The notes beneath the pieces were generated by a model. It was given only the letters and a program-made list of their open reading frames with translations, was not told where the DNA came from and did not search any database. A program made the position numbers and the translations under genes. A stretch of DNA of 52,957 nucleotides from JAAYZB01 sp937958685 (GTDB lineage: Bacteria; Bacillota_I; Bacilli_A; Izemoplasmatales; Hujiaoplasmataceae). Of this stretch, positions 25,262 to 33,753 are shown piece by piece (the first letter of the stretch is position 1; the number at the start of each line of letters is the position of its first letter). The DNA is taken from positions 1 through 52,957 of the forward strand of contig DAITAL010000007.1 of the NCBI GenBank assembly GCA_036824265.1. The letters are read 5' to 3'.

Positions 25262-25298
25262 AAACGGCTGGCACTTGATAGTTGCCAACCGTTTTTTT
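25261..25298. terminator. Bidirectional terminator at the end of matrix locus 1
   Basis: AAAACGG (25261-25267) and TGGCA (25269-25273) pair with TGCCA (25283-25287) and CCGTTTT (25289-25295), leaving one mismatch. Seven T residues follow. It also serves the opposing tetR gene, whose stop codon overlaps the T-run. Confidence 0.8.
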
Positions 25299-25905
25299 AA
25301 TGTTTGTAGATGCCCGCATCGAGGATCTTCATCGTCTCGTCGACGACCTTGTCGATGTCGGCCTCGCTCACTTCCTCGCGGAAGAGGATCTGGAGCCCGA
25401 CGAAATTGGCGATGCCCATCAGGACGTAGGCGAGCGTCTCGAGATCGAGATCATCACGCAACTCCTCCTTGTCCACATATTCCCGCAAGTGGAACATGTA
25501 CGCTTCCGCAAAACTCTGATAATACTCCTGGAAAATCTTGGAATCGATGAACAACGACTCCCAGATGACCCGATACGCCAGCGGATCCTTGCGCACGTAG
25601 GTGATGAAGGCCTTCAACCCCTCGCGCTCGATCTCCCGGCGCGTAGCCAGACCCCTGATGGCGTCTGCCGACGCCTTGCGGATCCCCAGCCGGTACTCAT
25701 GGAGAAGATACAGATACAGGGATAGCTTGTTGTCGAAATAGATGTAATACGTGCCGGCGGCCACTTTCGCCTTGGCGATGATGTCGTTGATTGAAGTCGC
25801 CTGGTAGCCGTTTTTCGCGAACAGCCGCCTGCCGGTCCTGATGATGCGCAAGACGGTCTTTTCGCCGATCTTGGTCTTTGGCGGATGGAATCCTGGTTGC
25901 AGCAT
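25297..25905 (-). CDS. TetR/AcrR family transcriptional regulator (FadR-like)
   Basis: The 202-residue protein has an N-terminal TetR helix-turn-helix: 'RIIRTGRRLFAKNGYQATSINDIIAKAKVAAGTYYIYF' spans residues about 18-55. A helical ligand domain containing 'YRVIWESLFIDSKIFQEYY' follows. That ligand-domain style is common in acyl-CoA-responsive members such as Bacillus FadR. It is divergent from the thiolase/liv operon across a 404-base gap with palindromes, so it probably represses that operon and is released by an acyl-CoA intermediate (inference). The start at 25905 follows GCAGGTG; a GTG nine bases upstream is possible. Confidence 0.85.
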   Translation of the reverse strand: MLQPGFHPPKTKIGEKTVLRIIRTGRRLFAKNGYQATSINDIIAKAKVAAGTYYIYFDNKLSLYLYLLHEYRLGIRKASADAIRGLATRREIEREGLKAFITYVRKDPLAYRVIWESLFIDSKIFQEYYQSFAEAYMFHLREYVDKEELRDDLDLETLAYVLMGIANFVGLQILFREEVSEADIDKVVDETMKILDAGIYKH

Positions 25906-25922
25906 GATGATCACCTGCCACC

Positions 25923-25951
25923 ATTGTAAGCGATACCGCCCGGCTTTTCAA
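25923..25951 (-). promoter_or_regulatory. Putative tetR promoter
   Basis: On the reverse strand TTGAAA (25951-25946) and TACAAT (25928-25923) are separated by 17 bases. Transcription would start close to 25916, giving a very short leader before the start at 25905. Confidence 0.5.
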
Positions 25952-26018
25952 GTCCAATTCGCATATTCATCGTCAAAAAAACCGCTCAAAAACCACATGA
26001 ACTGATTCTCATATGCGG

Positions 26019-26037
26019 ATTCATAAATGATATGAAT
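26019..26037. promoter_or_regulatory. Palindrome in tetR-thiolase intergenic region
   Basis: ATTCATA (26019-26025), 5 bases, TATGAAT (26031-26037). It shares the TTCATA/TATGAA half-site words with the palindrome at 26183-26204, although in the opposite orientation. Candidate TetR operator. Confidence 0.35.
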
Positions 26038-26089
26038 TTCCCGGGCAGACGAAAACGGCCACAACTGGACGCCGATGACGATTGTGACT

Positions 26090-26107
26090 CTATATATACA
26101 TATATAG
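26090..26107. promoter_or_regulatory. AT-rich palindrome upstream of the thiolase promoter
   Basis: An 18-base near-perfect palindrome (8-bp arms, CTATATAT and its complement) lies about 37 bases upstream of the -35 box. Could be a regulator site or simply AT-rich DNA. Confidence 0.3.
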
Positions 26108-26144
26108 TGGGAGAAGACCGCCTTCGCATTTTTCATGAAAGCGC

Positions 26145-26172
26145 TTGACAAAGACCGAGGCCTTCGTATAAA
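26145..26172 (+). promoter_or_regulatory. Promoter of the thiolase-liv operon
   Basis: A perfect -35 TTGACA (26145-26150) and TATAAA (26167-26172) are separated by 16 bases. Transcription would begin near 26179, immediately before the operator-like palindrome. This leaves a leader of about 130 bases. Confidence 0.7.
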
Positions 26173-26182
26173 ATGTTATTGT

Positions 26183-26204
26183 AATATGAATATTTGTTCA
26201 TATT
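26183..26204. promoter_or_regulatory. Candidate TetR/FadR-like operator overlapping the transcription start
   Basis: AATATGAA (26183-26190), 6 bases, TTCATATT (26197-26204) form a perfect 8-bp palindrome just downstream of the promoter, where a repressor would block initiation. The TGAA...TTCA core resembles known FadR-type sites of Bacillus. Assignment to the adjacent TetR protein is inference. Confidence 0.55.
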
Positions 26205-26309
26205 TGGTCTCACACGAATTCGCATTCAGCTTCCTCCTAGGTGTCAGAATACTGGAGAGCAGCCCTTTTCAGTGTTTTTGCTAAATAAAGAGAAAGGACG
26301 AATATCATC

Positions 26310-27512
26310 ATGCAGAAAGTTTTTCTTGTCGGTGCCAAACGTAGTCCGATCGGCTCATTCATGGGCAGTCTGAAAGATGTCCACCCCGCCGAACTGGGTT
26401 CTCAGGTTCTCAAGCAGTTGCTCAAAGAGACAAACTTGCCGCCAGCGGCGATCACCGAGGTGATCGTCGGCAACATCCTGCCTGCCGGTGTCGGCCAGGG
26501 CATCGCCCGCCAGATCTCCATCAAAGCCGGGATTCCCGACTCGATACCCGCCTATTCCCTGAACATGGCCTGCGGATCGGGCATGAAAGCGATCATGAAC
26601 GCCTACATGAGCATCCAGGCCAACCAGGCCGAGGTCGTGGTCGCCGGCGGCGTCGAATCGATGTCCCGCGCGCCCTACCTTGTTACCTCGCGCATCCGCG
26701 AAGGCGTCAAGATGGGTGATTTCACGATGGTCGACCATATGATCTATGATGCCTTGACCGACGCGTTCGGAGACATTCATATGGGAATCACCGCCGAAAA
26801 CATCGCGGAAAAACACCTGATCAGCCGCGAGGCACAGGACGCCTTCGCGATCAAATCGCAGGAAAAGGCGATCAGGGCTGTCGATTCCGGCCGTTTCGAT
26901 AGCGAAATCGTGCCGATCGAGGTCGCCACTCGCAAAGAAACGCTCATCGTCGCCCGGGACGAGTATCCCAACCGGACGACTTCCCTCGAAAAGTTGGCGA
27001 AATTGCGGCCGGCATTCAAGAAAGACGGCACCGTCACCGCCGGAAATGCCTCCGGCATCAACGACGGCGCCAGCTTCACGATCATCGCCTCGGAGGCGGC
27101 GATCGCCAAGTACAACCTCCCGGTGCTGGCGGAAGTCGTCGGCCTCGGTCAGGGAGCGCTCGATCCCAACTACATGGGCCTGGGACCGGTCCCGGCCATC
27201 CGCGCGGCGCTCACCCACGCCCAACTTGAACTCAAGGACATGGAATTGATCGAACTCAACGAAGCCTTTGCGGCGCAGTCTCTGGGCGTCATCACCGAAC
27301 TGGCGGCCGAACACGGCCTCACGATGGCGGGACTGCTGGAAAAGACCAACGTCAACGGCGGGGCGATCGCGCTCGGACATCCCGTCGGCGCTTCCGGTAA
27401 CCGGATCGTCGTCACCCTGATCCATGAAATGCAAAAGCAAGACCTGCACCTCGGACTGGCCAGCCTCTGCATTGGCGGCGGCATGGGCACAGCCATCATC
27501 TTGAAACGTTAG
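26310..27512 (+). CDS. atoB: Acetyl-CoA C-acetyltransferase (thiolase)
   Basis: This 400-residue thiolase has all catalytic elements: nucleophile C88 in 'NMACGSGMKA', 'GGVESMSRAPY', 'NGGAIALGHPVGASGNRI' (His) and 'LCIGGGMGTAI' (second Cys). It interconverts two acetyl-CoA with acetoacetyl-CoA. It is the first gene of the TetR-divergent operon and is followed 17 bases later by an acetoacetyl-CoA-reductase-like SDR. In a catabolic reading it would cleave acetoacetyl-CoA to acetyl-CoA. AAAGGA precedes the ATG by about 11 bases. Confidence 0.93.
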   Translation: MQKVFLVGAKRSPIGSFMGSLKDVHPAELGSQVLKQLLKETNLPPAAITEVIVGNILPAGVGQGIARQISIKAGIPDSIPAYSLNMACGSGMKAIMNAYMSIQANQAEVVVAGGVESMSRAPYLVTSRIREGVKMGDFTMVDHMIYDALTDAFGDIHMGITAENIAEKHLISREAQDAFAIKSQEKAIRAVDSGRFDSEIVPIEVATRKETLIVARDEYPNRTTSLEKLAKLRPAFKKDGTVTAGNASGINDGASFTIIASEAAIAKYNLPVLAEVVGLGQGALDPNYMGLGPVPAIRAALTHAQLELKDMELIELNEAFAAQSLGVITELAAEHGLTMAGLLEKTNVNGGAIALGHPVGASGNRIVVTLIHEMQKQDLHLGLASLCIGGGMGTAIILKR

Positions 27513-27529
27513 ACCAAAGGAGACAAACC

Positions 27530-28252
27530 ATGAAACTGAAGGATAAAATCGCGATCGTCACCGGCGGTGCCAAGGGCATCGGCGCCGAAATCGCCAAGGA
27601 ATTCGCCCGCGAGGGCGCAACCGTCATCGCCGCCGACATGGGGCAGATGGCCTATGAAATGGAAAACGTCATCCCCTACGAACTTAACGTGACCGACTCA
27701 GAAGGCTGCAAGCGTTTCTTCGACCAGGTCATGGAAAAATACGGACATATCGACATCCTTGTCAACAACGCCGGCATCACCCGCGACGCGATGACCAGGA
27801 AGATGACCGACGAACAGTGGGATCTCGTCCTTGACGTCAATCTCAAGGGCTTGTTCAATCTCGTCCGTTATATCGGCCCGCAGATGGAAGAACAACCAGC
27901 CGGTGGTTCGATCATCAACATCTCCTCCGTCGTCGGCATCTTCGGCAACATCGGCCAGGCCAACTACGCGGCATCAAAGGCAGGCATCCTCGGGCTGACG
28001 ATGACCTGGGCGAAGGAGTTTGCCCGCAAGGGCGCGCCTGTCAGGGTCAACGCCATCGCCCCGGGATACATCATGACCGACATCCTGAAGACCGTTCCCG
28101 AGGATCTGCTCGAGAAATTCGCGGCCTTGACGATGCTCAAACGCCTCGGCCGTCCGGAAGAGATCGCCAAGGCGGCTTTGTTCCTCGCATCGGACGATTC
28201 CTCCTACATCACCGGTCAAACCTTGAGCGTCAACGGCGGCATGCGCCTGTAG
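27530..28252 (+). CDS. SDR oxidoreductase, FabG/PhaB-like (3-hydroxyacyl-CoA/ACP dehydrogenase)
   Basis: The 240-residue short-chain dehydrogenase shows 'VTGGAKGIGAEIA' (cofactor glycine motif), 'LVNNAGITRDAM', 'INISSVVGIFGNIGQANYAASKAG' split around the catalytic Ser and Y146/K150, and 'GYIMTDIL'. The end of beta-strand 2 reads 'VIAAD': the acidic residue there usually favours NAD(H) over NADP(H), consistent with oxidation of 3-hydroxybutyryl-CoA. The sequence class also covers FabG (fatty acid synthesis) and PhaB (PHB synthesis). The thiolase neighbour argues for C4 CoA chemistry rather than general fatty acid synthesis. An AAAGGAG site precedes the ATG. Confidence 0.88.
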   Translation: MKLKDKIAIVTGGAKGIGAEIAKEFAREGATVIAADMGQMAYEMENVIPYELNVTDSEGCKRFFDQVMEKYGHIDILVNNAGITRDAMTRKMTDEQWDLVLDVNLKGLFNLVRYIGPQMEEQPAGGSIINISSVVGIFGNIGQANYAASKAGILGLTMTWAKEFARKGAPVRVNAIAPGYIMTDILKTVPEDLLEKFAALTMLKRLGRPEEIAKAALFLASDDSSYITGQTLSVNGGMRL

Positions 28253-28287
28253 AAAGTCGCCACATACCCCGAGAAAGAAGTGAGACT

Positions 28288-29313
28288 ATGAAGACACCGA
28301 CGGTCGGTATTGTCGGTACGGGCATCTATCTTCCCCAAGGACGCATGTCGGCCAAGGCCATCAGCCTGGCGACGGCGGGCGTCTGGAGCGAAGCAGCGGT
28401 CATCGAAAAACTCGGCATCCGGGAAAAGACACTTCCGGGCGATCAGGACGGAACCCAGGAAATGGGTTATTTGGCCGCGCTCGACGCTCTCAGGAACACA
28501 ATGATGGATCCTCGGGAAATCGATGTCATCCTCTGCATCGGCGAGGAGTGGAAGGAATATCCGCTCACGACCTCGGCACTGTACATCCAAGACAAGATCG
28601 GCGCCGTCAACGCTTGGGGCATCGATCTCGCCAACCGCTGCTGCACGACGGTCTCGGCCTTGAAGATCGCCAAAGACATGCTGCTGGCCGATGAGGACAT
28701 CAAGGTGATCATGGTCGTCGGCGGTTATCGCAACTGTGACTATGTCGACTTCTCCGACAAGAACATGTCGATGATGTACAATCTTGGCGCCGGCGGCGGC
28801 GCCATCATCCTCAAGAAGAACCTCGGGCGCAATCTTTTGCTCGGGTCCCACATCATCGCCGACGGGTCGCTTTCCCGCACGGCGGGCGTCGAGATCGGCG
28901 GCACCGCCAACCCGATCACCTGCGCCAATCTCGAAGTGGCCAAAAAAAGCTTGCGGCTGATGGATCCGCAAAAGATGAAGGACCGGCTCAATCTGGTCTC
29001 GATGCCCAACTGGTATCAGTGCATCGACCAAGCCCTCGCCAAATCCGCCATGAAACGCGCAGACATCGATTATCTGGCGATCCTGCACATCAAGCGTTCG
29101 GGTCACGAGAGTCTGCTCAAGGATCTTGGACTTACGCCTGAGCAAACGATTTATCTCGAAAATTACGGCCACATCGGCCAGATCGACCAGATCCTGTCTT
29201 TGCACCTGGGACTCGCACAAGGCAAGGTCGTTGACGGCAGCGTCATCTGCATGCTCGCCGCCGGGATCGGTTATGTCTGGGCGGCCAACATCATCAAGTG
29301 GGGTGATGCCTGA
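28288..29313 (+). CDS. Divergent KAS III-like enzyme (FabH superfamily)
   Basis: The 341-residue protein has the KAS III fold pattern. 'WGIDLANRCCTTVSAL' aligns with the FabH nucleophile segment, giving C118. 'LAILHIKRSGH' gives H267 at the position of the HQAN histidine. Where FabH has the catalytic Asn in 'GNTSAAS' this protein reads 'YGHIGQID' (H295). The Cys-His-His combination suggests it is not a standard chain-initiating condensing enzyme; acyltransfer or hydrolysis, or a condensing reaction with an unusual acyl donor, is possible. It sits between the SDR and livH and overlaps livH by one base, so it belongs to the pathway. Confidence 0.72.
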   Translation: MKTPTVGIVGTGIYLPQGRMSAKAISLATAGVWSEAAVIEKLGIREKTLPGDQDGTQEMGYLAALDALRNTMMDPREIDVILCIGEEWKEYPLTTSALYIQDKIGAVNAWGIDLANRCCTTVSALKIAKDMLLADEDIKVIMVVGGYRNCDYVDFSDKNMSMMYNLGAGGGAIILKKNLGRNLLLGSHIIADGSLSRTAGVEIGGTANPITCANLEVAKKSLRLMDPQKMKDRLNLVSMPNWYQCIDQALAKSAMKRADIDYLAILHIKRSGHESLLKDLGLTPEQTIYLENYGHIGQIDQILSLHLGLAQGKVVDGSVICMLAAGIGYVWAANIIKWGDA

Positions 29314-30413
29314 TGGGTGATGTCAATCTGGCTGTCAAGGAGATTTTCGCCATCGTCGGCGGGATCATCCTCGTCTATTTTCTCGTCGATCTCCTCGTTT
29401 TCCGCAAACAACTCAAACGTCCGCTCTACCGTTCCCGGCTGATCAATGTCCTGCTCGTTCTGGGGATCGGCAGCGTCATCTATGTCACCTTGAAAACCTT
29501 CACCTGGCAGTTGATCGTCCAGATCTTCCTGCTCAATACGGTCGACCTCTGCATCCTGATGCTGGCGACGACCGGCGTCGTCCTGATCTTCAAGACATCG
29601 GTGACGACCAACTTTGCCCAAGGCATGATGGCAACATTCGGCGCCTTCTTCGCGGCCACCGTCGTCATCCGCTTGAGCGGGGTGGCCGGCATGAGCCTCT
29701 CGACCAGGCTCTTTCTCGGGCTTCTGGCCGGAGTCTTGATCTCTTTCCTTCTAGGTTTGTTCATCGATGTCGCGATCATCCGCCGCGGCCGCTACGTGAC
29801 ATCCGTCGGCAAGCAGATGATCACGATGGGACTGGTCATGGTCCTAATGGGTCTGATTCCCGTCCTCTTCGGCACCAATCCGATCACCTTGCCAGCCTTC
29901 AGTTATGATGTCGAACTCATTACGATCGGCGAGAACTTCCTGGTGATCCCGACACAGAACCTCTATGCGATTGCCATCACCTTCGCCGTCCTCGCGCTGT
30001 TGTTCGCCGCCCTCCGCTTCACCAAGTGGGGTTTGGGCGTGCGGGCGACCGCCTCAAGCGAGATCGTCGCCTCGATGATGGGTGTCAACACCCGCGTGAT
30101 CACGGCGATGAGCTGGGCGATTGCCGGCGGACTGGGTGCGATCGCCGCGTTCTTCTTCGCCTCCTCGGGAACCCAGGTGCAGGTCGCCTCGATGGTGCCC
30201 GTGCAGGTCAACGCCTTCATGGCAGCCGTCCTCGGCAGTTTCGCCTCCTTCGGCGGTTCCCTGATCGGCGCCTTCCTGATCACGCTCTTCTCCTCCGTGG
30301 CGCCTTTTTTCAACGACACGTGGCAAAACGTCATCGTCTATGCGATCATCCTCCTGCTCGTGCTTGCCAAGCCTCTGGGACTTTTCGGCAAGAAGACCGC
30401 AAAGAAGGTGTAG
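29313..30413 (+). CDS. livH: Branched-chain-amino-acid-type ABC permease LivH
   Basis: The 366-residue integral membrane protein has the LivH/LivM-type pattern 'FGTNPITLP', 'ALRFTKWGLGVRATASSEIVASMMGVNT' split around the coupling helix (about 232-260), and 'AAVLGSFASFGGSLIGAFLI' near the end. An N-terminal extension of about 70 residues with two extra membrane segments precedes the usual core. It starts within the stop codon of the KAS III gene (TGATG). It forms the heterodimeric channel with LivM. The family also carries short acids, amides and urea, so the substrate need not be an amino acid. Confidence 0.9.
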   Translation: MGDVNLAVKEIFAIVGGIILVYFLVDLLVFRKQLKRPLYRSRLINVLLVLGIGSVIYVTLKTFTWQLIVQIFLLNTVDLCILMLATTGVVLIFKTSVTTNFAQGMMATFGAFFAATVVIRLSGVAGMSLSTRLFLGLLAGVLISFLLGLFIDVAIIRRGRYVTSVGKQMITMGLVMVLMGLIPVLFGTNPITLPAFSYDVELITIGENFLVIPTQNLYAIAITFAVLALLFAALRFTKWGLGVRATASSEIVASMMGVNTRVITAMSWAIAGGLGAIAAFFFASSGTQVQVASMVPVQVNAFMAAVLGSFASFGGSLIGAFLITLFSSVAPFFNDTWQNVIVYAIILLLVLAKPLGLFGKKTAKKV

Positions 30414-30416
30414 ACG

Positions 30417-31487
30417 ATGCTGAAACTGCGCACGCTTCTCCGTGAATGGGGAAAAAATTTGAATCTGATCATCAAGCATCCATATTTCGGCTTTGTCGTC
30501 TTCGGCGCGCTTCTGCTCGTCGTCCTCTTGCTCCGCATGGGGGGATTGGTCCAGATCGGCGTCGTCAACGCCGTCGTCCTGACGATGATCTACTCGATCA
30601 TCGCCCTCGGTTTCTCGCTCTTGCTTGGCTTTGGCGGGTTAGCCTCGCTCGGCACCGCCGGGCTTGTCGGACTCGGCACCTTCGTCATGGGCTATTTCTC
30701 CGGCATCCTCAACTGGCCGCTGCTGCCCACGTTGGCTCTGGCCTTCGGCATCGCCATCGTCGTCGGCCTGATCGTCGGTTTCATCTCGCTAAGGATCGAG
30801 GGCATGTATCTGGCGATCATCACGCTCGGTCTGGCGGAAATCCTCCGCGCCTTCTTCATCAGCTATGACAAATTCACCGGCGGTTTTTCCGGCCGTTCCT
30901 TCCGCAACTTCACGATTTTCAACCAACCGGTCTCGACCGAGGCTGTCTATGTCACGATCACAGTCGTGTTCGTCCTGGCGATGATCGCCACCATCAACAT
31001 CATCAAAAGCCCGACCGGCCGGGCGCTCCTCGCGATGAAGAACAGCGATTCCGCCGCCCAGTCCTTGGGCATCAGCCTGATGAAATACCGGCTGCTGGCC
31101 TTCATCATCTCGACCGTCTTCGCCGTTTTGGGCGGCATCCTCTACATCATGTACATCAAGTTCAGTTATGCGCCCCAATGGAACCTGGCGTTCTCGTTGG
31201 AGATCCTCGCCGCCGTCATCGTCGGCGGCGCCCAGTCGATCTTCGGCATCATCCTGGGCGTCTTTCTGATCTACGGGCTCAACCTGGCGGTCTTGAACAA
31301 CATCCCGTTCTTTGTGCAGAATCCGGCCCTGATCGTCATCTTCAACGGCGCCTTGATCGTCTTGGTCGTCATGTTCTATCCGGGCGGCCTGATCAGACTG
31401 ATCCAGACATCCCATTTCAAGCTCAAGCTGTTTCTCCAGAAACTCAAACACAGAATGAAGGTGCGACGCTATGGCGAAGATGATTGA
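30417..31487 (+). CDS. livM: Branched-chain-amino-acid-type ABC permease LivM
   Basis: This 356-residue permease has 'GFGGLASLGTAGLVGLGTFVMGYF', 'ISLRIEGMYLAIITLGLAEILRAFF', split at residues about 120-145, and the cytosolic coupling segment 'SPTGRALLAMKNSDSAAQSLGISLMKYR' (about 198-225). 'EILAAVIVGGAQSIFGIILGVFLI' follows near the C-terminus. It pairs with LivH. It lies 3 bases downstream of livH, and its end overlaps the livG start by 17 bases. Confidence 0.92.
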   Translation: MLKLRTLLREWGKNLNLIIKHPYFGFVVFGALLLVVLLLRMGGLVQIGVVNAVVLTMIYSIIALGFSLLLGFGGLASLGTAGLVGLGTFVMGYFSGILNWPLLPTLALAFGIAIVVGLIVGFISLRIEGMYLAIITLGLAEILRAFFISYDKFTGGFSGRSFRNFTIFNQPVSTEAVYVTITVVFVLAMIATINIIKSPTGRALLAMKNSDSAAQSLGISLMKYRLLAFIISTVFAVLGGILYIMYIKFSYAPQWNLAFSLEILAAVIVGGAQSIFGIILGVFLIYGLNLAVLNNIPFFVQNPALIVIFNGALIVLVVMFYPGGLIRLIQTSHFKLKLFLQKLKHRMKVRRYGEDD

Positions 31488-32904
31488 TGCCCTGCGCATC
31501 CGGCTTTGCCTGAAGCGGATCGAGACGTTGCAGGCCAGAAAGACGTTTCTCGAGAATCTGCTGGCGCTGCAGCTCAACCGCATCGACATGGCAAAAGCGA
31601 AACAGGAACGGCAGTGCCGGCAACAAACCGACATCAGTCTCGCTCATACGGCGATCGCCGCCGGCGAGGCGAACGGCTATGTGACAGCCGAACATGACCG
31701 CCGTTTGGAACAGCTAAAGCAGCGTTACCTGCTCCGTTACCGGGCGCTCCGCGAGACCTACAAGCGCAAACTCGCCAAAGTTCTTTCAGAGCGACAAGCC
31801 GAGATCAAGGAACAAAGGGAGCGTGCCTTTCAAGCGCTCGAACGGCGAAAATCCACAGCATTGGCGGCTCTGGAGGCCCGGTTCGCTCCTGATGCCGACC
31901 ATCTTGAGCTGAGGAAGACAGCCTACGCCGAACTCAAGGCCAAGGCCGAGACCGATCTGGCCCTCAGGCTGCAGGGAATAACGGCTCGCTCGGACCGCGC
32001 GCGAGAAAAGGTATCCGCGCGCATGATAAAAAAGATCGAGGGCATCGAGCGGAGCCTCCTGGCCCGGGAACAAGCTACAGCAGCCCTCAAGGACAAACTC
32101 CCGAAAAGCGATTATGGGATTCCGGAGGACGTCCTGCTGCGCATCGAGAATCTGACGATGCGCTTCGGCGGGCTCGTCGCGGTCGATGATTTGTCCTTCG
32201 ATGTGAAACAAGGGGAGATCTTCGGCCTCATCGGGCCAAACGGCGCCGGCAAGACGACGGTCTTCAACTGCATCACGAAATTCTACCGTCCCGCAGCGGG
32301 CCGGATGTACTTCCGCAAGAACCCCGTCGAGGTCATCAGACTGAACGACTACCCGGTCCACAATATCATCCGGCAAGGCATCGTCCGCACGTTCCAGAAT
32401 GTGGAACTGGTCTGGGAGCTGCCCGTCATCGACAACCTCCTCGTCGCCGCGCACACGTTGTTTCGCACCGGTTTCTTCGGTCAACTCATCCATACCCGCA
32501 AATTGAAACAAGAAGAGGCGGTGCTCCGCAAGAAGGCGACCGACATTCTCGCGATGCTGGGTCTCCTGCCCTACGCCCACATGATCCCCTTCGGTTTGCC
32601 CTACGGAATCCTCAAGAAGATCGAGCTGGCGCGGACGCTGATGGTCGATCCGCGGATGATCATCCTCGACGAACCCGCCGCCGGACTGAACGATGCGGAA
32701 ACCAGGGATCTGGCGCGCATCATCAGAACGATCCGCGACCAGAACCAGACGACGATTTTCCTGGTCGAGCACGACATGGGCTTGGTCATGGATGTCTGCG
32801 ATACGATCTGTGCAATCTCATTCGGCAAAAAACTCGCGCTCGGCACGCCTCGGGAAATCCAGGCGGACAAAGCGGTCCGTGATGCGTATCTGGGAGAAGA
32901 ATAA
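31471..32904 (+). CDS. livG: LivG ABC ATPase with long N-terminal coiled-coil extension
   Basis: The 477-residue protein is nearly twice the normal LivG length (about 255). Residues 1 to about 215 are highly charged, Ala/Arg/Lys/Glu/Gln-rich and predicted coiled coil ('KRKLAKVLSERQAEIKEQRERAFQALERRK'-type heptads at about 95-130). The ATPase follows: 'NLTMRFGGLVAVDDLSF', Walker A 'GPNGAGKTT' (about 255-263), 'GIVRTFQN' (Q-loop), the LivG-type signature 'LPYGILKKIELARTL', Walker B 'MIILDEPAAGL' and 'VEHDM' (H-loop). ATP hydrolysis is expected. The extension may be a cytoplasmic docking or oligomerisation element. The start follows GAAGGTG and is in phase with no better internal start. Confidence 0.9.
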   Translation: MAKMIDALRIRLCLKRIETLQARKTFLENLLALQLNRIDMAKAKQERQCRQQTDISLAHTAIAAGEANGYVTAEHDRRLEQLKQRYLLRYRALRETYKRKLAKVLSERQAEIKEQRERAFQALERRKSTALAALEARFAPDADHLELRKTAYAELKAKAETDLALRLQGITARSDRAREKVSARMIKKIEGIERSLLAREQATAALKDKLPKSDYGIPEDVLLRIENLTMRFGGLVAVDDLSFDVKQGEIFGLIGPNGAGKTTVFNCITKFYRPAAGRMYFRKNPVEVIRLNDYPVHNIIRQGIVRTFQNVELVWELPVIDNLLVAAHTLFRTGFFGQLIHTRKLKQEEAVLRKKATDILAMLGLLPYAHMIPFGLPYGILKKIELARTLMVDPRMIILDEPAAGLNDAETRDLARIIRTIRDQNQTTIFLVEHDMGLVMDVCDTICAISFGKKLALGTPREIQADKAVRDAYLGEE

Positions 32905-33689
32905 TGGAAAACACCATCCTCCAGGTCAAGGATCTCGTCGTTGACTACGGCATCATCCGCGCGATCAAAGGCATCAACATCGAAGTCAAACAGGGCTCGA
33001 TCGTCGCCATCCTCGGCGCCAACGGCGCTGGCAAGTCGACGACGATCCGCACGATCAACGGCGTCGTCAAGCCAAAAAGCGGACGCATCCTCTTCGACGG
33101 CGAGGACATCACCGGCATGCTGCCGTACAAACTGGCGAAGAAAGGCATCATCCAGGCTCCCGAGGGCCGCTTGATCCTCCGGGGATTGACCGTTGAGGAA
33201 AACCTGCTCGTGGGCGGCTACGCGCTTTCCAAGACCAAAAGCGAAAGCGTAAGCGAGGACGGCTCCGCGGTCCAGGAGACAATCAGCGCCGGCAAACTGC
33301 GCCGGCAGACGCTCGCGGAGGTTTACAATTATTTCCCCGTTCTCAAAGAACGCCGGCGCCAACAGGCCTCGACCCTCTCCGGCGGCGAGCAGCAGATGCT
33401 CGCGATCGGCAGGGCGCTGATGAACCGGCCGAAATTATTGTTGCTCGACGAACCTTCCCTCGGACTGGCGCCGCTGATCGTCAAGGAGATCTTCGAAATC
33501 ATCAAGGAAATCAAGAACCGCGGCAACACGATCCTGCTCGTCGAACAGAACGCCTACCAGACGCTCAAGATCGCCGACTACGTCTATGTGATGGAACTTG
33601 GGAAGATCAAGACCAAGGGCGAGGCCGACGAACTGATGCAGGACGATCAACTCGTATCCGCCTATCTCGGCGAACACAAACCCAGGTAA
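32904..33689 (+). CDS. livF: LivF ABC transporter ATPase
   Basis: The 261-residue ATPase has Walker A 'GANGAGKSTT', 'GIIQAPEGRLILRGLTVEENLLVGGY' (Q-loop region, split), signature 'LSGGEQQMLAIGRAL', Walker B 'LLLLDEPSLGLAP' and 'VEQN'. Compared with typical LivF (about 235 residues) it has a Ser/Glu-rich insertion of roughly 25 residues (about 110-135) before 'LAEVYNYFPVL'. It starts within the livG stop (TAATG). It pairs with LivG as the nucleotide-binding heterodimer. Confidence 0.93.
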   Translation: MENTILQVKDLVVDYGIIRAIKGINIEVKQGSIVAILGANGAGKSTTIRTINGVVKPKSGRILFDGEDITGMLPYKLAKKGIIQAPEGRLILRGLTVEENLLVGGYALSKTKSESVSEDGSAVQETISAGKLRRQTLAEVYNYFPVLKERRRQQASTLSGGEQQMLAIGRALMNRPKLLLLDEPSLGLAPLIVKEIFEIIKEIKNRGNTILLVEQNAYQTLKIADYVYVMELGKIKTKGEADELMQDDQLVSAYLGEHKPR

Positions 33690-33690
33690 T

Positions 33691-33706
33691 TACCGGACAT
33701 CCGGTA
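33691..33706 (+). other. Small hairpin between livF and livK
   Basis: TACCGG, four bases, CCGGTA form a 6-bp stem two bases after the livF stop. No T-run follows. It may help processing or set relative livK expression. Confidence 0.4.
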
Positions 33707-33753
33707 CTTATAGAATAGAATTCTTTAAATAGAAGATAGAAAAGGAGAGAATT

